Shown here: positions 1-7,425 of the stretch, one piece after another
Position numbering within the stretch: position 1 is the first letter of the stretch
How the letters are laid out: each line of letters begins with the position of its first letter
Assembly (NCBI GenBank): GCA_040754425.1
Contig: JBFMCR010000008.1
Span: forward strand, 8,041 to 72,040
Source of the DNA: UBA6918 sp040754425
Lineage (GTDB): Bacteria; Pseudomonadota; Gammaproteobacteria; Burkholderiales; Thiobacillaceae
Length of the DNA stretch: 64,000 bases
Direction: 5' to 3'
Made by a program: the position numbers and the translations under genes
The notes under the pieces: generated by a model
Databases searched by the model: none
Seen by the model: only the letters and a program-made list of their open reading frames with translations
What the model was told of the DNA's origin: nothing

Positions 1-299
1 TCGTTGAGGTCCACCGGGTCCATCTCTGCCAGCAACTGGCCGGCCTTGACGCTGTCGCCCACATCGACCAGCACGCTCTGCACGCGCCCTGCCGCAGTCG
101 GGCCGATGAGATAACTGCGCCGCGCTTCCACGGTGCCGATGCCGAACAGCTCGGGCTCGACCTGACCCTGCGCAACCTCTACGACGGTCACGCGCACGGG
201 CGCCAGCGGCCCGGAACGCGCCACCACCATGGCGAACGCGGCCGCCGCGATGAGGCCGAGCACGCCCAAGCCCAGTTTCTTCGATAACGCCAGTTTCAT
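1..299 (-). CDS. RND efflux periplasmic adaptor (HlyD/MFP family), N-terminal part
   Basis: About 99 codons are inside the window and the gene runs off the left edge. The protein opens with a short basic stretch and one hydrophobic segment (about residues 8-28), as in inner-membrane-anchored adaptor proteins. A biotinyl-lipoyl-like beta segment follows, with the hallmark GRVQSVLVDVGDSVKAGQ near residues 70-87, so the family call is sound. Adaptors of this kind bridge an inner-membrane RND or ABC pump to an outer-membrane channel. The ATG overlaps the TGA of the TetR gene upstream (ATGA), so the two are translationally coupled. Which pump it serves lies outside the window. Confidence 0.85.
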   Translation of the reverse strand, partial: MKLALSKKLGLGVLGLIAAAAFAMVVARSGPLAPVRVTVVEVAQGQVEPELFGIGTVEARRSYLIGPTAAGRVQSVLVDVGDSVKAGQLLAEMDPVDLN

Positions 300-916
300 G
301 ATTTCGCCTCGATAGACCGCAGGTAGAGTTTGAGCACGCGCTTCGCCTCATCCTGCATTTTTGACGAGCCGCCGTTCAGCATGGACTGGATGGCCAGGCC
401 CTGGATCGCGCCGATGAACAGCATGGCGGCGGCGGCCTTGTCCTGGCCTGCCGGTATCTGCCCCTGCCTTTCGGCTTCGCCCAGGATTTCGGTGAGAAGC
501 TTGCGATAGCGCGCGAGCATGTTGCGCATCCCGGACTTTAGCGGCGTGTCCCTGGATTGGCTGAGGTGCTGGAAGATCAGGCGCGGCACGCCGGGGTAGG
601 CCGCGATGAATTTCACATGCGCCATGAACATCGCCTCCAGTCCTTCCAGCGGCGTGTCGGCACGCTGGGCGGCGGCATCCAGCCTGGCGAACAGGCGCGA
701 TTGCACCCAGTCCAGCACTGCCAGCCAAATCGCGCTCTTGCTGGAAAAGTGCTTGAAGATCGCGCCCTGCGAAAGTTTCAGCCTGTCGGCGATGTCGGCC
801 GTGGTAATGTCCGCGGGGCTGCCCTGCGCAGCCAGGTCCAGCACGGCCTCGATGATTTCCGTCTGGCGCGTCTCGCTCGGCAGGCGGGTGCGGGAAGCAG
901 GAATGCCCATGTGCAT
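296..916 (-). CDS. TetR/AcrR family transcriptional repressor of the adjacent efflux genes
   Basis: The N-terminal helix-turn-helix (TTADIADRLKLSQGAIFKHF) is the TetR signature. A variable ligand-binding C-terminal half follows, and the roughly 206-residue length is normal. Two in-frame ATGs (916 and 910) are preferred over a TTG at 931, because starting at 931 would bury the promoter-like palindrome inside the gene. No clear Shine-Dalgarno is visible for either ATG. The gene is translationally coupled to the efflux adaptor, and a 20-bp palindrome sits 4 bp before the ATG. The simplest reading is an autoregulated repressor of an efflux operon. The ligand is unknown. Confidence 0.85.
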   Translation of the reverse strand: MHMGIPASRTRLPSETRQTEIIEAVLDLAAQGSPADITTADIADRLKLSQGAIFKHFSSKSAIWLAVLDWVQSRLFARLDAAAQRADTPLEGLEAMFMAHVKFIAAYPGVPRLIFQHLSQSRDTPLKSGMRNMLARYRKLLTEILGEAERQGQIPAGQDKAAAAMLFIGAIQGLAIQSMLNGGSSKMQDEAKRVLKLYLRSIEAKS

Positions 917-919
917 TAA

Positions 920-939
920 GTAAGTATTCAATTACTTAC
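920..939. promoter_or_regulatory. Palindromic operator of the TetR-efflux operon
   Basis: GTAAGTATTCAATTACTTAC has perfect 7-bp arms (GTAAGTA/TACTTAC) around a 6-bp spacer. It lies directly upstream of the TetR start codon in an AT-rich patch. Symmetric sites of this size next to a TetR gene are usually the autoregulatory operator; that role is inferred. Confidence 0.65.
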
Positions 940-1124
940 CAATTTAGCAGAACGGCGGGAAATTGGAAAGGCCTCATGCATGCCCCCCCCGCCTAACCCG
1001 GCTTATTTCGGACAATATGGTCGAGAGATACCGGCGCTTTGGCGGCGGGCGGCTACAATATACGTCTTATCACGGTCCGACGCGCTGCGGAGTACGGCGG
1101 GCCGAAACCATACAGAAGGACACA

Positions 1125-2384
1125 ATGAAACGCGTGGATGATTTCCGCCTGCGCTTTCCCGGCAAGGACAGCAAGCAGGAATACGTGCCGATCATGATCG
1201 GCGGCATGGGGGTGGACATTTCCACCGCCGAACTGGCGCTCGAAGCCGCGCGCCTGGGGGGCATCGGCCACATTTCCGACGCCATGGTGCAGACGGTCTC
1301 CGACCGCCGCTTCAAGACCCGCCACGTCAAGGAAAAGCTGCAGCAGTACAAGTACAACGTCGCCAGCAGCGACAAGGCCGACGTCCAGTTCGACCTCGGC
1401 AGGCTGGCGGAAGCCACGCTCATGCACATCGGCAAGACCATGGAGGCCAAGCGCGGCGACGGCCTCATCTTCGTCAACTGCATGGAAAAGCTGACCATGA
1501 ACGGCTCGCGCGAGACCCTGCGCGTGCGCCTCAACTCGGCGCTGGACGCCGGCATCGACGGCATCACCCTGTCGGCCGGCCTGCATCTCAATTCCTTTGC
1601 GCTGATGCAGGACCATCCGCGCTTCCGCCACGCCAGGCTCGGCATCATCGTGTCCTCGTCCCGCGCGCTGCAGTTGTTCCTGCGCAAAAACGCGCGCCTG
1701 GGCCGCCTGCCCGACTACATCATCGTCGAAGGCCCGCTCGCCGGCGGCCACCTGGGCTTCGGCCTGGACGACTGGATGAAGTACGACCTCGCCACCCTGG
1801 TCGGCGAGGTGCTGGCCTATCTGCATTCCGAACATCTGGACATCCCGGTCATCGCCGCCGGCGGCATTTTCACCGGCAGCGACGCGACGCGCTTCCTGGA
1901 ACTGGGCGCAGCCGGCGTGCAGGTGGCGACGCGCTTCACCGTCACCCGCGAGTGCGGCCTGCCCGACAAGGTCAAGCAGGAATATTTCAAGGCGCGCGAG
2001 GAGGACATCGAGGTCAACGGCATCTCGCCGACCGGTTACCCCATGCGCATGCTGAAGGGCAGCCCCGGCATCGGCGCCGGCAACCGTCCCAACTGCGAAG
2101 CCTATGGCTATCTGCTGGACGACAAGGGACGCTGCGCCTACATCGACGCCTACAACCGCGAGATCGCGCTGCATCCGGATGCGAAGAAGATTTCCGTCAA
2201 GGACAAGACCTGCCTGTGCACCCACATGCGCAACTTCGACATCTGGACCTGCGGGCAGAACACCTACAGGCTCAAGGACACCACGCGCCAGGCAGCGGAC
2301 GGCAGCTACGAACTGCTCTCCGCGGAGCACGTGTTCCGCGACTACCAGTACAGCACCGACGACAAAATCCTGCTGCCGGCCTGA
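1125..2384 (+). CDS. NAD(P)H-dependent flavin oxidoreductase, nitronate monooxygenase/YrpB-like
   Basis: A 419-residue TIM-barrel flavoprotein of the 2-nitropropane dioxygenase/FabK superfamily. Visible motifs are the N-terminal PIMIGGMGVDIS substrate/FMN region, EGPLAGGHLG in the middle, and the FMN-phosphate motif AAGGIFTG followed by GAAGVQVATRF. A C-terminal extension holds a cysteine cluster (TCLCTHM, then WTCG), which is not needed in classical nitronate monooxygenases. The ATG at 1125 is preceded by AGAAGGA at a good distance; the open frame extends further upstream without a better start. It stands alone, convergent with ubiT. The true substrate cannot be read from sequence. Confidence 0.8.
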   Translation: MKRVDDFRLRFPGKDSKQEYVPIMIGGMGVDISTAELALEAARLGGIGHISDAMVQTVSDRRFKTRHVKEKLQQYKYNVASSDKADVQFDLGRLAEATLMHIGKTMEAKRGDGLIFVNCMEKLTMNGSRETLRVRLNSALDAGIDGITLSAGLHLNSFALMQDHPRFRHARLGIIVSSSRALQLFLRKNARLGRLPDYIIVEGPLAGGHLGFGLDDWMKYDLATLVGEVLAYLHSEHLDIPVIAAGGIFTGSDATRFLELGAAGVQVATRFTVTRECGLPDKVKQEYFKAREEDIEVNGISPTGYPMRMLKGSPGIGAGNRPNCEAYGYLLDDKGRCAYIDAYNREIALHPDAKKISVKDKTCLCTHMRNFDIWTCGQNTYRLKDTTRQAADGSYELLSAEHVFRDYQYSTDDKILLPA

Positions 2385-2399
2385 CCGGCTGACGCCCGG

Positions 2400-2852
2400 T
2401 CAGCCCGCCATCAGGCGGCGGGCGGCGTAGGCCAGCGGCTGCGGCAGCCGGCGCAGCACGGCATCGGGATCGAGCGCATCGAGCAGGTTCTTCACCACCA
2501 GACCCAGTTCGGTGTCGCCTTCGCTCACCAGTCGGCGGCTGAAGAACAGGGTGTCGGGATCCTCGCGCCGCGACATCAGCAGCACGAAGTCGCGCGCGTC
2601 GGCGCTGATGCTGAGCTCGGGCTCGCCGCCCTCGGCGGCAAAGCCGCGCGCCGTGACCTTGAAGCGAAACGTCAGCCCCAGATCCTTCACGCACACGGCG
2701 TAACGCCGCCCGATCAGCGGCCGGCAGTCGAGTTCCTGCAGCGCCGGCCACAGCACGCGGTTGGCGACCAGCGAAAAGACAAGGCTGGGCGGCTGCGCAG
2801 GCAGCCGGGCCACAGCCGTGGCCAGCAGCGGCGGGAAGACGAGGTTCATCAT
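2400..2852 (-). CDS. ubiT: Ubiquinone biosynthesis accessory factor UbiT (SCP2 domain)
   Basis: A 150-residue SCP2/YhbT-type lipid-binding protein (residues about 25-125 form the SCP2 fold, with the motif ARDFVLLMSRREDPDTLFFS). UbiT works with UbiU and UbiV in the oxygen-independent route to ubiquinone, probably binding the hydrophobic intermediates. The family call is supported by ubiU and ubiV upstream on the same strand. Start chosen at the ATGATG pair (2852/2849) behind AAAGGAG. A hairpin repeat separates it from queD. Confidence 0.82.
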   Translation of the reverse strand: MMNLVFPPLLATAVARLPAQPPSLVFSLVANRVLWPALQELDCRPLIGRRYAVCVKDLGLTFRFKVTARGFAAEGGEPELSISADARDFVLLMSRREDPDTLFFSRRLVSEGDTELGLVVKNLLDALDPDAVLRRLPQPLAYAARRLMAG

Positions 2853-2887
2853 GCGGCTCCTTTCAGACATCCCGGAAAACTGACGTC

Positions 2888-3015
2888 GATCACGGCGGTC
2901 AGGGGGAAGCAAATCAACCGCAGAGTTTGCGAAGGACGCGGAGCATTTTTTGTTTTCCTTCCGCGAACTCTGCGAACTCCGCGGTTGATCCCATTTTTTG
3001 TCTTGCCCCGTGATC
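2888..3015. repeat. Dispersed hairpin repeat (CGCGGAGTTCGC-type) between ubiT and queD
   Basis: Nested inverted repeats: outer GATCACGG (2888-2895)/CCGTGATC (3008-3015), inner ATCAACCGC (2913-2921)/GCGGTTGAT (2981-2989), with further imperfect pairing of the CGCAGAGTT/CGCGAACTCTGCG stretches. It shares the CGCGGAGTTCGC unit with the repeat at 3525-3589. It contains no supported gene. Confidence 0.7.
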
Positions 3016-3036
3016 GCCGTGGTTCAAATGCGATTT

Positions 3037-3501
3037 TCACGCCCATTCAGGGCCCCCGCCTGACCGCGCCGCATCGGCCCAGTTGTTGGGGGTCTCGTAC
3101 AGGCGCACGCGCGTAAGCCGCAGCCGGTTGCCGTAGCTGTCGCGGTAGGCGGAGTCGAGAATGCGGAAGGCCTCGGCGGCCAGATTCTCCGCGGTGGGCA
3201 CCACGGCCAGCACCACGGTCTTGTGCCCGGGCAGGGTGGCGAGAAAATCGACCACGGCGCGGTCGCCCCGGTAGACGAGGAAGGCATGATCCCAATGGTC
3301 AACCAGCCCGCGCCTGGCAATGTCCTTCACTTCGGAAAAATCCATCACCATGCCCTGCTCGGATACGCCCTCGATGTCGATGATCCTGCCCGACAGCGTG
3401 ATCTCGATGGCGTAGCGGTGGCCGTGAAGATGGCGGCACTGGCTGGCATGGTTGGGGATGCGGTGGCCGGCGTCGAACTCCAGCCTGCGCGTGATCAGCA
3501 T
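3037..3501 (-). CDS. queD: 6-carboxy-5,6,7,8-tetrahydropterin synthase QueD
   Basis: A 154-residue member of the PTPS/QueD family that converts dihydroneopterin triphosphate to carboxytetrahydropterin in queuosine/preQ0 synthesis. The zinc site is visible as FDAGHRI (His13) and the CRHLHGH motif (histidines near 24-28), with the catalytic Cys just before it. DHWDHAFLV and PTAENLA are also typical. The ATG at 3501 has AGGTG upstream. It is flanked on both sides by hairpin repeats of the same type. The other queuosine genes (queC, queE) are more than 55 kb away, so queD is a passenger in the ubi cluster. Confidence 0.9.
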   Translation of the reverse strand: MLITRRLEFDAGHRIPNHASQCRHLHGHRYAIEITLSGRIIDIEGVSEQGMVMDFSEVKDIARRGLVDHWDHAFLVYRGDRAVVDFLATLPGHKTVVLAVVPTAENLAAEAFRILDSAYRDSYGNRLRLTRVRLYETPNNWADAARSGGGPEWA

Positions 3502-3524
3502 GCGGGCACCTTTACAAACTCAAA

Positions 3525-3589
3525 CGCGGAGTTCGCAGAGCGCGCGAAGGAAAAGCAGAAGCAACTCTGCGTCCTCCGCGAACTCCGCG
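3525..3589. repeat. Dispersed hairpin repeat (CGCGGAGTTCGC-type) between ubiV and queD
   Basis: Perfect 12-bp inverted arms CGCGGAGTTCGC (3525-3536) and GCGAACTCCGCG (3578-3589), with a purine-rich loop. Same sequence type as 2888-3015. It ends 9 bp before the ubiV stop codon complement. Confidence 0.75.
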
Positions 3590-3597
3590 GTAATGAA

Positions 3598-4557
3598 TCA
3601 GACCTGGTCAAACGAGGATTCCCGGCCAGCATGGCCGTACCAGTAGCCGTCCACCGGCTTGCCGGGCATGAAACGCGCCAGCACATCCGCCGCGACGTTC
3701 CCGCCGGAAAGCGCCGCATGGAAAGCCTCGACCACACGCCCCATGTGGCGCGACTGCGGCGACAGGCGCAGCGCGGCGACACCCAGTTCGCGCAGCGAGT
3801 CCAGTTCGTTGAGCAGGCTGTACACCCCGGCCGACTGCGTCTGGATGCCGTTGATGGTGAGGAAAGGCTCGCCCTCGCGCGTGGACAGCGTAAGGCCGTC
3901 GGGATGGTCGAGGCAGCGGAAGCGGCAGTCGTCCTTGGGCAGGTTGTAGTGGCGCGCGGTGAAGCAGCGCGCGGAATAGGCAAGCGGCAGCTTGCCGTAG
4001 GCGAAGACTTCGGTTTCGATCTCGTCGAGGCGGGCGTCGCGCAGCGACACTGCTTCCCCCTTCCCCGCTTGCGGGAGAGGGCGGGGGTGAGGGTTGCGGA
4101 CGCGATCGAGCAGCGCGGCCAGTGTGTCGCGCGACATTTCCACCGGCGGCAGCCAGCGCACCGCGCCCAGCCCGGCCAGCACGCCGAGCGTTTCGTGGTT
4201 GTAGACATTGAGCGTGGGCCCGGCGACGAAGGGCAGGCCGGCCTCCGACAGCAGGCGCACCGCGCCCCATTCGTTGGCCTCGACCTGGAAACTGCCGTTG
4301 TCCACCAGCCTGCGCAGGGTTTTGAGATCGGACTCGGATTCGATCAATGTCTGCGTGGACAGCACCGCTTCCTTGCCGGCTTCGGCGAGCTGCTCCGCCA
4401 GCGCCAGCCAGTCGGCAAGGCGCAGCACGTGGCGGCGCGAGCACACGCTTTCGCCCAGGTAGACGCGCGCCACCGGCCATTTTGCAGCCTGTTCGTAAAA
4501 GGCCAGCACGTCCTCGCGCGGCCAGTAGTATTGCAGGGGGCCTAGACTCAGGTTCAC
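3598..4557 (-). CDS. ubiV: Ubiquinone biosynthesis protein UbiV (peptidase U32-like Fe-S protein), with in-frame repeat insertion
   Basis: About 319 residues of the U32 'peptidase' family. UbiV pairs with UbiU to hydroxylate ubiquinone precursors without O2, using a [4Fe-4S] cluster. Candidate cluster cysteines are in GESVCSRRHV (early) and in AYSARCF and DDCRFRCLD (about residues 190-210). Start is the GTG at 4557, 7 nt after the ubiU stop; the upstream extension overlaps ubiU and is not protein-like for this family. A C/G-rich palindromic repeat (about 4055-4093) adds the segment PHPRPLPQAGKGEAV to the middle of the protein without breaking the frame. Operon yhcC-ubiU-ubiV-queD-ubiT. Confidence 0.87.
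   Translation of the reverse strand: MNLSLGPLQYYWPREDVLAFYEQAAKWPVARVYLGESVCSRRHVLRLADWLALAEQLAEAGKEAVLSTQTLIESESDLKTLRRLVDNGSFQVEANEWGAVRLLSEAGLPFVAGPTLNVYNHETLGVLAGLGAVRWLPPVEMSRDTLAALLDRVRNPHPRPLPQAGKGEAVSLRDARLDEIETEVFAYGKLPLAYSARCFTARHYNLPKDDCRFRCLDHPDGLTLSTREGEPFLTINGIQTQSAGVYSLLNELDSLRELGVAALRLSPQSRHMGRVVEAFHAALSGGNVAADVLARFMPGKPVDGYWYGHAGRESSFDQV
4055..4093. repeat. REP-like CCCTCTCCC/GGGAGAGGG palindrome inserted inside ubiV
   Basis: Pyrimidine-rich left side (TTCCCCCTTCCCCGC), then GCGGGAGAGGGCGGGGGTGAGGG. The same repeat type is found at 24841-24874 (inside thiL), 62079-62114 (pal upstream region) and, in a shorter form, 28301-28319. Length is compatible with the ubiV frame. Confidence 0.75.
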
Positions 4558-4564
4558 GCGCTTC

Positions 4565-5566
4565 TCATTTCCATGGCCGATGGTAGGCGCCGAGCGTGTG
4601 GCTCTGCCCTTCCGACAATTTGTTGAGTTCGGCCATCCAGACCGGCATGGGTTTGAAACCCGCAACGTTTTTTTTCACCGCGTCTATGGCGGCGCGCCAG
4701 ACTTTCGTCACTTGCGCCACGTAGGCCGGACTGCGCTGGCGGCCTTCGATCTTGATGGCGGCGATGCCCATGGCGAGCATTTCCGGCAGGAGATCGAGAG
4801 TGTTCAGGCTGGTGGGCTCCTCGAGGGCGTAGTAGGTTTCGCCGGCGACTTCGAAGCGCCCCTTGCACAGGGTCGGGTAGCCGGCCTTCTCGTTCTTGCC
4901 GTAACGGTCGAGCAGCACGCCATTGAGACGCGACTCCAGGCCCGTGGGCGTCTCCTTCCACTGCACGGCTTTTGCCGGCGAGCACACGCCGGCCGAGTTG
5001 GGCGATTCGCCGGTGCAGTAGGAAGACAGCAGGCAGCGTCCCTCGACCATGACGCACAGGCCGCCGAAACCGAACAGCTCGATCTCCACCTCGGTGTTCT
5101 TCACCACGTTCTCCACCTGCGCCAGCGACAGCACGCGCGGCAGCACCGCGCGCTGTATGCCGTAATGCTCGCGGTAGAAGTTGATCGCCTCGTAGCTCGT
5201 GGCCGAGCCCTGCACCGAAAGATGCAGCCTGAGCCCGGGATGGTTTTCCGCCGCATAGCGCATGAGTCCGGCATCGGCCAGGATCACCGCATCCATGCCC
5301 AGGGTGGCGGCACGGTCGATCGCGCCGACCCAGCGCGTCCAGGTGTCCGGCTGCGGATAGGTATTGATCGCAAGCAGCACGCGGCGTCCGCGCTCGTGCG
5401 CATAGCGCAGGCCTTCGGCCGCCTGCGCCTCGTCGAAGTTGAGGCCGGGGAAGGCACGCGCGTTGGTATTGTCGCGAAAGCCCATGTACACGGCGTCGGC
5501 GCCGTTGTCGACGGCGGCCTTGAGAGACATCAGATTGCCCGCGGGGCAGATCAGTTCAAGCGGCAC
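4565..5566 (-). CDS. ubiU: Ubiquinone biosynthesis protein UbiU (peptidase U32-like Fe-S protein)
   Basis: A 333-residue U32 family protein opening with ELICPAGNLMSLKAAVDNGAD. The conserved cysteines that bind the [4Fe-4S] cluster in the family lie in GGLCVMVEGRCLLSSYC, GVCSP and PTLCKGRF. UbiU forms a complex with UbiV and supports anaerobic hydroxylation in ubiquinone synthesis, which fits the neighbouring nitrate respiration genes. GTG start at 5566 behind GAGGAG; it overlaps the 3' end of yhcC by 11 nt, so the two are coupled. Confidence 0.9.
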   Translation of the reverse strand: MPLELICPAGNLMSLKAAVDNGADAVYMGFRDNTNARAFPGLNFDEAQAAEGLRYAHERGRRVLLAINTYPQPDTWTRWVGAIDRAATLGMDAVILADAGLMRYAAENHPGLRLHLSVQGSATSYEAINFYREHYGIQRAVLPRVLSLAQVENVVKNTEVEIELFGFGGLCVMVEGRCLLSSYCTGESPNSAGVCSPAKAVQWKETPTGLESRLNGVLLDRYGKNEKAGYPTLCKGRFEVAGETYYALEEPTSLNTLDLLPEMLAMGIAAIKIEGRQRSPAYVAQVTKVWRAAIDAVKKNVAGFKPMPVWMAELNKLSEGQSHTLGAYHRPWK

Positions 5567-6509
5567 GACAAATCTCCTCGTTCCGGGGTTGGCCGGCGCG
5601 CGCGCCCTGGCGCGTGCCGCGGCGTTCGAGCCGCTGCGCGATGCCGTTCAGCACGTCCCATTTCTTCGCGCACCATGCGGGCGCCAGCAGGATGTCGGGC
5701 GCGGCTGTACCGGTGACGCGATGGAACACCACCTCCCAGGGCGTGCGTTCGATGAGGTCGGCGGCGATGCGCGCGTATTCGCTTTCGGTGAGCGGCTCGT
5801 ATTCGCCGCGCTTCCATTCGAGCGCGAGCTTTGTGTGCTTGACCACATGCAGCGGGTGCAGCTTGAGTCCGTCGACGCCGACATCGAGCACGCGGTCCAG
5901 GCTGGCATGGCAGTGCCATTCGTCTTCGCCCGGCAGCCCGACGATGAGGTGGCAGCACAGCGGGATGCCGCGGGAGCGTGCGGCCCGAGCGGCTTCGGCA
6001 TACTCGGCGAAACCGTGGCCGCGGTTGACCCGCGCCAGCGTCTTGTCGAAGGCCGATTGCAAGCCGAGTTCCAGCCACACCTCGTGGCCGCGCTGCTGGT
6101 ATTCGGCGAGCAGGTCCAGCACCGGAGGCGGCACGCAGTCCGGGCGCGTGCCGATCGACAGGCCGATCACGCCGGGCTCGGCCAGTGCCTCGTCATACAG
6201 CGCGCGCAGCTCGTCCACGTGCGCATAGGTGTTGGTGTAGGCCTGGAAATAGGCGAGAAAGCGGCGCGCGCCGGTGCGCTTGCCGATGCGGCCGCGCGCG
6301 CGCTCGAACTGGCCGGCCAGCGTTGCCGGCTCGCGCGCGCCCGGCGCAAAAGACTTGTTGTTGCAGAAAGTGCAGCCGCCTGTGCCCTTGCTGCCGTCGC
6401 GATTGGGGCAGGTGAAGCCGGCGTCGAGCGCAACCTTGTGCACGCGCTCGCCGTGCTTTTGCAGCATGGCCTGCCCGAAGGTATGGATGCGCTCTGCGAG
6501 CATGGTCAC
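5556..6509 (-). CDS. yhcC: Radical SAM protein, TIGR01212/YhcC family
   Basis: About 317 residues. The radical-SAM cluster motif is CPNRDGSKGTGGCTFC (about residues 34-49), with the long first spacing that marks the YhcC/TIGR01212 group rather than CX3CX2C. Later motifs GLSIGTRPDC and ELGLQSAFDKTL are also typical of this group. Function is unknown in the family. Here it is the first gene of the ubiUV operon and overlaps ubiU, so a role in the same anaerobic process is plausible but unproven. Start is GTG 6509 or ATG 6503; neither has a strong ribosome binding site. Confidence 0.82.
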   Translation of the reverse strand: MTMLAERIHTFGQAMLQKHGERVHKVALDAGFTCPNRDGSKGTGGCTFCNNKSFAPGAREPATLAGQFERARGRIGKRTGARRFLAYFQAYTNTYAHVDELRALYDEALAEPGVIGLSIGTRPDCVPPPVLDLLAEYQQRGHEVWLELGLQSAFDKTLARVNRGHGFAEYAEAARAARSRGIPLCCHLIVGLPGEDEWHCHASLDRVLDVGVDGLKLHPLHVVKHTKLALEWKRGEYEPLTESEYARIAADLIERTPWEVVFHRVTGTAAPDILLAPAWCAKKWDVLNGIAQRLERRGTRQGARAGQPRNEEICRAA

Positions 6510-6615
6510 GACAATCCCACAAGCCCCGAATGGTTACAACAAGACCGTGTTATCTTAAATTAGCCCGCATCTGTCGTCCATCATTAAATTCAAATCTAAA
6601 GGCAAAAAATCTTTC

Positions 6616-6744
6616 AACGCAGAGACGCAGAGAAAACCTTAAATCTTTTACAGAGAGGTATGAGAGGGTAAGGGAGAAAACCGGGCTTTACTCCCTTTCC
6701 TCACTTAACCTCCCTGTTATTGCATTTCTCTGCGTCTCTGCGTT
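6616..6744. repeat. 129-bp element with perfect 20-bp terminal inverted repeats
   Basis: Left arm AACGCAGAGACGCAGAGAAA (6616-6635) and its exact reverse complement at 6725-6744. Inside is a second imperfect palindrome (ACAGAGAGGTATGAGAGGGTA... against ...AACCTCCCTGT) similar to the repeat at 25937-26007. It lies between narL and yhcC and contains no supported gene. The whole transcript would fold into one long hairpin, so it may also act as a terminator. Confidence 0.8.
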
Positions 6745-6762
6745 CCCGTGCCTGGCTTTTAC

Positions 6763-7416
6763 CTAAGCCTGCCTGCGGCTGCGGTCGGCCCACACCGCCG
6801 CCTCCACGCGCGAGCGCAGGTTGAGTTTCTTCAAGAGATGCTTGACGTGCACCTTCACCGTGCCTTCGGCGATGCCGAGCTCCCTGGCGATGAGCTTGTT
6901 GCTCCTGCCTTCGGCGATGAGGTCGAGGATGCGGCTTTCCTGTTCGGTGAGGCCCGCCTCCGAAGGCTTTTTCGGCCGCCCGATGTCGCGCAGCGAGGTC
7001 GCCAGCAACTGGGTGAGGCGCGGGGTGATGGTGATTTCGCCGCGCGCCGCCTGCGCGAGGTGCGCCGTCAGATCCTCGGGCTCCATGTCCTTGAGGAGAT
7101 AACCGTCGGCGCCGGCCTGCAGGGCGGCGACCAGATCGTCGGCATGGTCGGACACGGTGAGCATGATGACGCGCGCATCGAGCCCCGCCGCCTTGATCGC
7201 CTTCAGCACCTCGACGCCGCTCATGTCCTTCATGTTGAGGTCCAGCAGCACCATGTCCGGATCGAGCTCGCGCGCAAGGCGGATGCCGTCCGCGCCGTTC
7301 GCCGCCTCGCCCACGAACTTCAGTTCGGGCAGCGCCTGGATCAGCTGGATCACGCCCTTGCGGAACAGGGGATGGTCGTCGACGATGAGGACGCTCTGGA
7401 TGTCTTCTGCGTTCAT
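6763..7416 (-). CDS. narL: Nitrate/nitrite response regulator NarL
   Basis: A 217-residue NarL/FixJ response regulator. The receiver domain (1-125) has the acidic pair D13-D14, phosphoacceptor D59 in VLLDLNMKD, and K109 in YLLKDM. The C-terminal LuxR-type helix-turn-helix (about 150-212) has the motif GRSNKLIARELGIAEGTVKVH. It lies 9 nt downstream of narX and divergent from narK1-narGHJI, with a 7-2-7 NarL-type site in between. It should activate the nitrate respiration genes when phosphorylated by NarX. Confidence 0.92.
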   Translation of the reverse strand: MNAEDIQSVLIVDDHPLFRKGVIQLIQALPELKFVGEAANGADGIRLARELDPDMVLLDLNMKDMSGVEVLKAIKAAGLDARVIMLTVSDHADDLVAALQAGADGYLLKDMEPEDLTAHLAQAARGEITITPRLTQLLATSLRDIGRPKKPSEAGLTEQESRILDLIAEGRSNKLIARELGIAEGTVKVHVKHLLKKLNLRSRVEAAVWADRSRRQA

Positions 7417-7425
7417 GGCGCTCGG

